From the NCBI GenBank assembly GCA_016195915.1, contig JACPYS010000001.1, positions 62,001 to 126,000 on the forward strand: a DNA stretch of 64,000 nt, read 5' to 3'. Position numbers and translations under genes: made by a program. Shown in pieces: positions 36,897-44,306 of the stretch (positions within the stretch are counted from its first letter, which is position 1; each line of letters begins with the position of its first letter). This stretch comes from Betaproteobacteria bacterium (lineage in GTDB: Bacteria; Pseudomonadota; Gammaproteobacteria; Burkholderiales; SG8-39). The notes below the pieces were generated by a model. That model had not been told where the DNA came from. It saw nothing but the letters and a program-made list of their open reading frames with translations, and did not search any database.

Positions 36897-37841
36897 TTAA
36901 TTGGTCCGGGTGCTCTGCGCCCCGGCGCCCGCGCTCCGGGCATCATCGGTTGCTCCGGTTTCGACCGCGTCGATCCGGGAGCGCATGCGACAGCTTTCCT
37001 GCCAGCGTTCGAGCGCCGCCTTTTCGGCCGGCACGAAACGGCGCAGGCGAGCCATCAAGTCGTCGAAATCGACTTGGTGGCCGTCGAAATCCGGTCCGTC
37101 GACGCAGGCGAACATCACCTTGTCGCCGACCTTGACCCGGCAGCCGCCGCACATGCCGGTTCCGTCCACCATCACCGGGTTCAGACTCACCATCGTCTTG
37201 ATCCGGGCCGCCCGTGTAGCTTCGGCGCAGCCCTTCATCATTACCGGCGGGCCGATCGCGACCACCTCGTCGATATCCGAGTGCGTTGCGATTGCCTGCT
37301 TGATGCCCTCCGTGACGAGGCCTTTGATGCCGACCGAGCCGTCGTCGGTGCAAACGATGAACTCATCGCAGCAGGCGCGGAACTTGTCTTCCCAGAACAC
37401 CAGGTCCCTGGTGCGGAATCCCACCACGCCGATCACGTAAGCGCCGCTTTCCTTATAGGCGCGTGCCTGTGGGAAAATTGGTGCGACGCCCAAGCCGCCA
37501 CCCACGCAGATCACCTTCTTTGCCTTGCCGATATGGCTCGGGATGCCCATCGGGCCCACCAGGCCATACAGACGCGCGCCAACCTGGCACGCTTGCTGCA
37601 TCTCCTTGGTGGTCTTGCCGACCGCCTGGATGACCAGAGTGATCGTCCCCCTGCCGCGATCAAAATCCGCGATGGTGAGCGGAATTCGCTCGCCGTGCTC
37701 ATGCAGCATGACAATTACAAACTGACCCGGCTTCGCCGCCTTGGCCATCAGGGGATGCCGGACCTCCAACAGGTAGGTTACGTCGGAGAAGTCTTTCCGC
37801 TTCACGATCTCGAAACCAGCGCCTTGTTTCATTTCCTGCAT
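36897..37841 (-). CDS. nfnA: NfnA-like FAD/NAD-binding [2Fe-2S] subunit
   Basis: A 314-residue protein of the ferredoxin-NADP-reductase/dihydroorotate-dehydrogenase electron-transfer class. The FAD domain contains ERIPLTIADFDRGRGTITLV, the NAD domain KKVICVGGGLGVAPIFPQA. The [2Fe-2S] site VDGTGMCGGCRVKVGDKVMF then AC keeps the three Cys plus preceding Asp seen in Nfn small subunits. A 40-residue tail after the core is extra and polar. The start was fixed by a GGAGG box 4 nt before the ATG. First gene of the five-gene operon; it is the NADH-side flavin subunit if the complex bifurcates as in Thermotoga. Confidence 0.85.
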   Translation of the reverse strand: MQEMKQGAGFEIVKRKDFSDVTYLLEVRHPLMAKAAKPGQFVIVMLHEHGERIPLTIADFDRGRGTITLVIQAVGKTTKEMQQACQVGARLYGLVGPMGIPSHIGKAKKVICVGGGLGVAPIFPQARAYKESGAYVIGVVGFRTRDLVFWEDKFRACCDEFIVCTDDGSVGIKGLVTEGIKQAIATHSDIDEVVAIGPPVMMKGCAEATRAARIKTMVSLNPVMVDGTGMCGGCRVKVGDKVMFACVDGPDFDGHQVDFDDLMARLRRFVPAEKAALERWQESCRMRSRIDAVETGATDDARSAGAGAQSTRTN

Positions 37842-38049
37842 TTTTCCTCCGAATGCCTTTATCGCGAGGTTAATGGACCGGAGGATCACAGATTTGATCT
37901 TGCGCAAAGGCAGCGGCACTTGCAGGCCGTCCACCTGAATCGGGTGTTGATGTTAGGCAAAAAACGCACCGGCTATACTTAGGCCCTATAGCGGGGCGCG
38001 CCGACGGTGTTGGCCGCGCGACCGGGCGAAACTCGACTGAGACGCGGCG

Positions 38050-39342
38050 ATGGCGGATTTGTTATCCAGACACAAGGGTGCGCCGCACAGGATCGTGCGC
38101 ACCGTCTACCCGATGCGGGCGGGGGCGTTCGTGTTCGCCGGCCTGGGCATCGGCGTGCTGCTCTGGGAGCGCGGCGCGCCTTGGGGTGCGTGGTTGTTGC
38201 TGGTGCTGCAGTTCATGGTCTATCCGCATTTCGCCTGCTGGATGGCGACGCTGGCGCAGGATGGAAAACGCGCCGAGCTGAACAACCTGATGCTCGACGC
38301 GGTGGTACTAGGTGCATGGGCGGGTGCGCTGGGTTTTCCGAGCTGGATCACCTACGCGCTGGTCGCGGCCACGACGCTCAACAATGCCGTGTTTCGCGGA
38401 ATGCCGGGCGCACTTCGTTCGCTGGCACTGTTCTCCCTGTGCGCGGCGGCAGCTGCGTCGTTTCCCGGATTTGCCTACCGCCCGGATACGTCGGTCGCGG
38501 TCACGGCAATGTGCTTCTTTGGCTCGCTGGGCTATGCCGTGGGGATAGGCTACATCGTGTTCGATCGCAACCGCAGCCTGGTCGCGGCGCGCGACGCATT
38601 GCGCCGGAGCGACGAGCGCTACCGCCTGATCACGGAGAACGCGGGCGACCTGATCGCCTTGCTCGATGGTTCCGGCCATTGGCTCTACAACAGCCCGTCC
38701 CACGCAAAGCTCTTTCCGCCCGGCGCGCTGGCGATCGGCGGCGACGCCTTCGCGCACCTGCAGGCGGCGGACGCGGATCGCGCGCGCCGGGCGCTGCGGA
38801 CGCTGGTCGAGACGCGCTGCCCGACGGACCTGAGCCTCACGCTCGTCGGCCAGGACGGTGCGCCCCGCGTGCTCGAATCGGGCATGCAGCCGATCCTGAA
38901 CAGCACTGGCGACGTGGAGAAGATCGTCATGGTATCGCGCGACGTCACCGCGTTTCGCCGGCAACGGGAACAACTCGAAGTTGCCGAGCACGCATTCGGG
39001 CAGATGGCCGAGGCGATCATGGTCGTCTCGGTGGCGGGTACGATCACCAGCGTCAACAGGACCTTCAGCCATATCACGGGCTACGCCGCCGACGAGGTCG
39101 TCGGGCATCCGGAGTCCGATTTCCGCTGGGCCCTTCAGCCTCAGTCGTTCTACGACGAGATCCGCGACTGCGTATCGGAGAAGGGCAGCTGGACCGGAAC
39201 CACCTGGAGCAGGCGCAAGGACGGTTCCCTGTACAAGGAATGGCGCAATGTCAGTGCGGCGCGCGACGACCAGGGTTGGATCACCTCCTACGTGACGCTG
39301 TTCTTCGACGTCGCTGAGCCACGCCTCGATGCTTCAGCCTGA
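38050..39342 (+). CDS. MASE2-PAS-PAS membrane sensor without output domain
   Basis: A 430-residue protein. Residues about 16-175 form a MASE2-type membrane sensor: RTVYPMRAGAFVFAGLGIGV, then FMVYPHFACWMATLAQDGKRAE and further hydrophobic helices. PAS domain one starts near 196 (RYRLITENAGDLIALLDGSG), PAS two near 315 (HAFGQMAEAIMVVSVAGTI, ITGYAADEVVGHP). MASE2 proteins normally end in a GGDEF cyclase; here the chain stops after the second PAS-associated segment. It could signal through a partner. It sits between the two kor operons, divergent from the first and co-directional with the second. Confidence 0.82.
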   Translation: MADLLSRHKGAPHRIVRTVYPMRAGAFVFAGLGIGVLLWERGAPWGAWLLLVLQFMVYPHFACWMATLAQDGKRAELNNLMLDAVVLGAWAGALGFPSWITYALVAATTLNNAVFRGMPGALRSLALFSLCAAAAASFPGFAYRPDTSVAVTAMCFFGSLGYAVGIGYIVFDRNRSLVAARDALRRSDERYRLITENAGDLIALLDGSGHWLYNSPSHAKLFPPGALAIGGDAFAHLQAADADRARRALRTLVETRCPTDLSLTLVGQDGAPRVLESGMQPILNSTGDVEKIVMVSRDVTAFRRQREQLEVAEHAFGQMAEAIMVVSVAGTITSVNRTFSHITGYAADEVVGHPESDFRWALQPQSFYDEIRDCVSEKGSWTGTTWSRRKDGSLYKEWRNVSAARDDQGWITSYVTLFFDVAEPRLDASA

Positions 39343-39507
39343 CTGGCGGCTGACATTTTTCGGGTCGTCGCCGCGCATCGAAGACCATGCTCTTAGTAAT
39401 TGAAATATCTCCAATTTTTAGTATCCCCGAATGCTAGACTTGCATTAAAATGCCGCCCGGTCCCGGCATGGATACATTGATCCGGCGGACCTCAGAAGGA
39501 GCAGGCG
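39343..39507 (+). promoter_or_regulatory. AT-rich leader upstream of korC
   Basis: The segment at about 39390-39451 is markedly AT-rich for this genome and ends in TAAAAT, a possible -10, about 56 nt before the korC start. A consensus -35 at correct spacing is not visible. An AGAAGGAG ribosome site (39494-39501) sits 6 nt before a TTG codon and fixes that unusual start. Confidence 0.4.
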
Positions 39508-41334
39508 TTGCGTCCGACAGATATTCGCGTTCCCGAGTACTTTCACAAGGTCGTAGATTGCCAATGGGCATGTCCCGCCCATACCCCCGTTCCGGAATAC
39601 ATACGGCTGATCGCCGCAGGGCGTCATGACGACGCCTACCTGGTGAACTGGGAATCGAACGTATTTCCCGGCATTCTGGGCCGCACCTGCGATCGTCCCT
39701 GCGAGCCCGCATGCCGCCGCGGCCGAGTCGAGGAAAAGCAGGCGGAGAAGCCCGAGCCGGTGGCCATTTGCCGGCTCAAGCGTGTCGCCGCAGACAACAA
39801 GGGCGACATTCGCGCGCGGCTGCCGAAGCCGGCGGCGAAGAAGAACGGCCGCAAGGTCGCCTGCGTCGGAGCCGGGCCGGCATCGCTTACGGTGGCGCGC
39901 GACCTCGCGCCGCTCGGCTACCAGGTGACGGTGTTCGATCAGGATCCCCTCGCGGGCGGCATGATCCGCACCCAGATACCGCGCTTCCGGCTTCCCGCGG
40001 AGGTGATCGACGAAGAATGCGGCTACGTTCTCGAGCTCGGGGTGGAATACGGCGGCGGCAAGCGCATCGACTCGATGAAGGTTTTGCTGGCCGAGGGTTA
40101 CGACGCGATTTTCGTCGGTTCGGGCGCGCCGCGCGGGCGCGACCTCGACATTCCGGGACGCAAGGAAGCGGCCCGGAACATTCATATCGGCATCGACTGG
40201 CTTTCGTCGGTGTCTTTCGGTCATGTCGAGCGGATCGGCAGGAGAGTCGTGGTGCTGGGCGGCGGAAATACCGCCATGGACTGCTGCCGCTCTTCGAAGC
40301 GACTGGGGGGCGAGGACGTCAAGGTGATCGTGCGCTCGGGTTACGAGGAAATGAAGGCCTCGCCATGGGAAAAGGAGGATGCGGCCCACGAGGGCATCCC
40401 GATTCTCAATTTCCTCGTACCGATGGAATTCACCCACCGCGCGGGAAAGCTCACCGGCGTGTTGTTCGAGAAGGTAAGGGCGGAATACGATGCCAACCGC
40501 CGGCGCAGGCTGGTGCCCACCGGGGAGCCGAATCAACACTACGAGTGCGACGACGTGATCGTCGCAGTCGGGCAGGAGAACGCTTTTCCCTGGATCGAGC
40601 GCGATACGGGCATCGCGTTCGACGGGTCGGGCATGCCGGTGCTCGACAAGGTCACGATGCAATCGACCCATTCGAAGGTTTTCTTCGGCGGGGATGCCGC
40701 ATTCGGCCCGAAGAACATCATCTGGGCCGTGGCCCACGGTCACGACGCGGCGGTGTCCATCGACAAACTGCTCAACGGCGAGGACCTGAAGGACCGTCCG
40801 GCGCCCGGTGTGACGCTGGTGTCGCAGAAGATGGGTATTCACGAGTGGAGTTACGACAACGCCGTCTCGCTCGATCCGCGTTTCAAGGTGCCATGGGCGG
40901 AGCCATCGAAGACGCTCAAGAGCATCAAGATCGAGGTCGAACTGGGTTTTGATCCGCTGACCGGGTTCAAAGAGGCGCAACGCTGTCTCAACTGCGACGT
41001 GCAGACGGTATTCACCTCCCGGCAATGCATCGAGTGCGATGCCTGCGTGGACATCTGCCCGATGGACTGCATCACGTTCACGTCAAACGGCGACGAACCC
41101 GAGCTGCGCAATCGGCTCAACGCCCCGGCGCCCAATCTGTCACAGGACCTGTACGTCCAGGAAGGGCTCAAGACGGGGCGCGCGATGGTCAAGGACGAGG
41201 ACGTCTGCCTGCACTGCGGGCTGTGCGCGGAGCGCTGCCCGACGGGCGCCTGGGACATGCAGAAATTCCTCGTGGAAATGACCCGCGCGGGCCCCGGATG
41301 CCGCACCAGAAAACAAGAAAGGAAGGCAGCGTGA
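39508..41334 (+). CDS. korC: NAD(P)H/FAD oxidoreductase subunit with C-terminal 2[4Fe-4S] ferredoxin (KorC-like)
   Basis: A 608-residue flavoprotein with a TTG start backed by AGAAGGAG. The N-terminal iron-sulfur domain has Cys 18, 22, 61, 65 and 69. VACVGAGPASLTVARDLAPL binds FAD and VVVLGGGNTAMDCCRS binds NAD(P). The C-terminal ferredoxin holds CIECDACVDICPMDC and CLHCGLCAERCPTG, two classical [4Fe-4S] sites. The architecture fits the NADP-reactive third subunit described for the 2-oxoglutarate:NADP oxidoreductase of Azoarcus and Thauera. It would pass electrons from KorAB straight to NAD(P). Its stop overlaps the korA GTG (GTGA). Confidence 0.87.
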   Translation: MRPTDIRVPEYFHKVVDCQWACPAHTPVPEYIRLIAAGRHDDAYLVNWESNVFPGILGRTCDRPCEPACRRGRVEEKQAEKPEPVAICRLKRVAADNKGDIRARLPKPAAKKNGRKVACVGAGPASLTVARDLAPLGYQVTVFDQDPLAGGMIRTQIPRFRLPAEVIDEECGYVLELGVEYGGGKRIDSMKVLLAEGYDAIFVGSGAPRGRDLDIPGRKEAARNIHIGIDWLSSVSFGHVERIGRRVVVLGGGNTAMDCCRSSKRLGGEDVKVIVRSGYEEMKASPWEKEDAAHEGIPILNFLVPMEFTHRAGKLTGVLFEKVRAEYDANRRRRLVPTGEPNQHYECDDVIVAVGQENAFPWIERDTGIAFDGSGMPVLDKVTMQSTHSKVFFGGDAAFGPKNIIWAVAHGHDAAVSIDKLLNGEDLKDRPAPGVTLVSQKMGIHEWSYDNAVSLDPRFKVPWAEPSKTLKSIKIEVELGFDPLTGFKEAQRCLNCDVQTVFTSRQCIECDACVDICPMDCITFTSNGDEPELRNRLNAPAPNLSQDLYVQEGLKTGRAMVKDEDVCLHCGLCAERCPTGAWDMQKFLVEMTRAGPGCRTRKQERKAA

Positions 41335-43196
41335 GCGCCAAACCTCTGCAGGCGGTCAACGATTTCGTCGTCAAGTTCGCCAACATCAACGGCTCGGGTT
41401 CGGCTTCGGCGAACGAGCTGTTCGCGCGCAGCATCCTGCGCATGGGCGTGCCGATCAGCCCGCGCAACATCTTTCCGTCGAACATCCAGGGTCTGCCGAC
41501 ATGGTACGAGGTGCGGGTCAGCGAGAGCGGCTGGCTCGGGCGCCGGGGCGGCGTCGACCTGATGGTGGCGATGAATCCGCAGACCTGGGACAAGGACCTG
41601 CAGGAGATCGAGCCGGGCGGATACCTGTTCTACGACAACTCCAAACCGCTGCCCAGGTCGAAGTTCCGCGACGACATCACCGTGATCGGCATGCCCCTCA
41701 CGGAGATGTGCAACGCGAACTACACCGACTCGCGCGAGAAGCAGCTGTTCAAGAACATCATCTACCTGGGCGCGCTCTCGGCGCTGCTCGGCATCGACGC
41801 GGGCGAGATCGCGCAGTTGATCGGCGAGCAGTACAAGGGCAAGGAAAAGCTCCTCAAGCCCAACCTCAACGCGCTGCAGATGGGGCGCGATTTCGCGCGC
41901 GCCAAGCTGGCCTGTCCGATCGGCCTGAGGGTGGAGAGGCGCGATAGCGTCGGCGACAGGATCTTCATCGAGGGCAATGCCGCGGCGGCCTTGGGCTGCG
42001 TCTACGGCGGCGCCACCGTCTGCGCCTGGTATCCGATCACGCCGTCGTCTTCGGTGGCCGAAGCATTCACCCGCTGGTGCCAGAAATTCCGCGTCGATGC
42101 GGCCAGCGGCAAGAACAACTTCGCCATCGTGCAGGCAGAGGACGAGTTGGCGTCGATCGGCATGGTGGTGGGTGCCGGTTGGAACGGCGCGCGCGCGTTT
42201 ACCGCGACCTCCGGACCCGGAATCTCGCTGATGACCGAGTTCATCGGCCTGGCCTACTTCGCCGAAATTCCGGTCACCATCATCAACGTGCAGCGCGGGG
42301 GGCCGTCGACGGGAATGCCCACGCGCACGCAGCAGGCCGACATCATCGCCTGTGCTTACGCTTCGCACGGCGACACCAAGCACGTGCTGTTGTTTCCCGA
42401 GGACCCGAAGGAATGTTTCGAGCATGCCGCGGCCGCGCTCGATCTCGCGGACCGGCTGCAGACCCCGGTGTTCGTGATGACCGACCTCGACATTGGAATG
42501 AACCAGCGACTGTGCGCGCCTCTCGAGTGGGACGACCGGCGCGTCTTCGACCGGGGCAAGGTCATGACGCGCGAGGAACTCGACTCCGGCAAGGACTTCG
42601 GCCGCTTCCTCGACGTGGACGGCGACGGCATCCCGTACCGCACCTACCCCGGCACGCACCCGACACGCGGGGGGTTCTTCACGCGCGGTACGACCAAGGA
42701 CCGCTACGCGCGCTACAGCGAAGAGGGGCCGGTGTATGTCGACAACGTGCAGCGCTTGCTGCGCAAGTTCGAGACCGCCAAGGCGCTGGTCCCCAAACCG
42801 GTGCTGACACCGGCGAAGTATCCGGCGCGATTCGGCGCGATCTATTTCGGTTCGACCAGCCCGGCAATGCAGGAAGCGCTCGAAGCGCTTGCCGAGCTGG
42901 GAATCTACGTGAATGCGCTGCGCGTGCGCGCATTCCCGTTCCAGGACGAGGTGTTCGATTTCGTCGCTTCGCATTCGAAGGTGTTCGTGGTCGAACAGAA
43001 CCGCGACGCGCAGTTGAAGACCCTGCTGGTGAACGATGCCGGCATCAATCCCGCAAGCCTGATTCCGATCCTGCACTACGACGGCACGCCGATCACCGCG
43101 CGCTTCATCACCAGCGAAATCGGCAGGCTCGTGGCTGCGCTCAACGTGCGCCCGATCAAGACCGGCAAGATCGGCAAGACCGACAAGGCCGCCTGA
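41331..43196 (+). CDS. korA: 2-oxoacid:acceptor oxidoreductase alpha subunit with fused gamma domain (second copy)
   Basis: A 621-residue subunit with a GTG start overlapping the korC stop and a GAAAGGAAGG ribosome site. The N-terminal gamma domain (INGSGSASANELFARSILRM, RGGVDLMVAMNPQTWDKDL) precedes the alpha domain (FIEGNAAAALGCVYGGATVC, YPITPSSSVAEAFTRWC, GPGISLMTEFIGLAYFAEIP, RGGPSTGMPTRTQQ). It is clearly divergent from the first korA, so the two enzymes probably differ in substrate or partner rather than being a recent duplication. It binds CoA and the pyrimidine ring of thiamine diphosphate in the heterodimer. Confidence 0.92.
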   Translation: MSAKPLQAVNDFVVKFANINGSGSASANELFARSILRMGVPISPRNIFPSNIQGLPTWYEVRVSESGWLGRRGGVDLMVAMNPQTWDKDLQEIEPGGYLFYDNSKPLPRSKFRDDITVIGMPLTEMCNANYTDSREKQLFKNIIYLGALSALLGIDAGEIAQLIGEQYKGKEKLLKPNLNALQMGRDFARAKLACPIGLRVERRDSVGDRIFIEGNAAAALGCVYGGATVCAWYPITPSSSVAEAFTRWCQKFRVDAASGKNNFAIVQAEDELASIGMVVGAGWNGARAFTATSGPGISLMTEFIGLAYFAEIPVTIINVQRGGPSTGMPTRTQQADIIACAYASHGDTKHVLLFPEDPKECFEHAAAALDLADRLQTPVFVMTDLDIGMNQRLCAPLEWDDRRVFDRGKVMTREELDSGKDFGRFLDVDGDGIPYRTYPGTHPTRGGFFTRGTTKDRYARYSEEGPVYVDNVQRLLRKFETAKALVPKPVLTPAKYPARFGAIYFGSTSPAMQEALEALAELGIYVNALRVRAFPFQDEVFDFVASHSKVFVVEQNRDAQLKTLLVNDAGINPASLIPILHYDGTPITARFITSEIGRLVAALNVRPIKTGKIGKTDKAA

Positions 43197-43198
43197 CC

Positions 43199-44254
43199 AT
43201 GACCTACCTCGCCAAGCCCAGGCTGCACCATCCGACCCTGCCGCTCAACAAGATCGGCTTCACCCGGCGCGACTACGAAGGCCAGATCAGCACCCTGTGC
43301 GCGGGCTGCGGGCACGATTCGATCTCCGCATCCCTCATCCAGGCGTGCTGGGAACTCGATATCGAGCCGCACCGGATCGCGAAACTCTCCGGCATCGGCT
43401 GCAGTTCGAAGACGCCGGACTACCTTCTCGGCAACTCGCACGGATTCAATACGGTGCATGGGCGCATGCCCTCGGTGCTCACCGGCGCAAACCTCGCCAA
43501 CCGCGACCTCATCTACCTCGGCGTGTCGGGCGACGGTGACTCCGCCTCGATCGGCCTCGGGCAGTTCGCTCACGTCATGCGGCGCGGCGTGAACATGACC
43601 TATATACTTGAGAACAACGGCGTATACGGACTCACCAAGGGGCAGTTCTCCGCCACGGCCGACGCCGGATCTAAATCCAAGCGCGGCGTCGCCAACACCG
43701 ACGCCCCCGTCGACACGGTCTCGCTCGCGCTGCTGCTCGGCGCAACCTACGTCGCGCGCAGTTTCTCCGGCGACAAGAAGCAGCTGGTGCCGCTCGTCAA
43801 GGCGGCGCTTGCCCACCGCGGCGCGGCTTTCATCGACGTGGTGAGCCCCTGCGTGGCGTTCAACAACCACGTGGGCAGCACCAAGAGCTACGACTACGTG
43901 CGCGAGCACAACGATGCGGTCAACCGCCTGGATTTCATCAGCGGCAGGGAACCGATCCACGTCGACTACGCGGAAGGCGAAGCGGTGTCCGTCGCGCAAC
44001 ACGACGGCACCGTATTGCGCCTGCGCAAGATCGATCGCGGCTACGACCCGACCAACCGCATCGCGGCGATGCATTATATCCAGCAGCATCAGGCGGCCGG
44101 AGAAGTGGTCACCGGCCTGCTGTTCGTGGCAGCCGAAACCGAAGACCTGCACGCGCACCTCAATACCGCCGACGTTCCGTTCAATACGCTCGGCGCGAAA
44201 CAGCTCTGTCCGGGCCGGGCCGCGCTCGACAAGCTCAACGCAAGCCTGCGCTGA
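43199..44254 (+). CDS. korB: 2-oxoacid:acceptor oxidoreductase beta subunit (second copy)
   Basis: A 351-residue thiamine-diphosphate subunit. STLCAGCGHDSI and LSGIGCSSKTPDYL provide cluster cysteines. The cofactor signature is GVSGDGDSASIGLGQFAHVM followed by ENNGVYGLTKGQFSAT. VSPCVAFNNH supplies the conserved downstream Cys. It starts 2 nt after the korA stop. Longer than the first KorB by about 20 residues, mostly at the C-terminus. Last gene of korCAB; the coiled-coil gene begins 52 nt later. Confidence 0.92.
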   Translation: MTYLAKPRLHHPTLPLNKIGFTRRDYEGQISTLCAGCGHDSISASLIQACWELDIEPHRIAKLSGIGCSSKTPDYLLGNSHGFNTVHGRMPSVLTGANLANRDLIYLGVSGDGDSASIGLGQFAHVMRRGVNMTYILENNGVYGLTKGQFSATADAGSKSKRGVANTDAPVDTVSLALLLGATYVARSFSGDKKQLVPLVKAALAHRGAAFIDVVSPCVAFNNHVGSTKSYDYVREHNDAVNRLDFISGREPIHVDYAEGEAVSVAQHDGTVLRLRKIDRGYDPTNRIAAMHYIQQHQAAGEVVTGLLFVAAETEDLHAHLNTADVPFNTLGAKQLCPGRAALDKLNASLR

Positions 44255-44306
44255 GCCTGATGCCGGACCCCGGCGCGCACCGGGTATGCTGTGGGCTCCC
44301 ACCGCG

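Noticed and set aside
33430-36900. A plus-strand open frame of over 1100 codons opposite korA and nfnB
   Set aside because: It is an antisense artefact of high-GC codon use; the minus-strand frames carry all expected motifs.
37947-37960. An Fnr-like sequence TTGATGTTAGGCAA between nfnA and the MASE2 gene
   Set aside because: The left half fits but the right half (GGCAA against ATCAA) does not, so symmetry is poor and I would not call a site.
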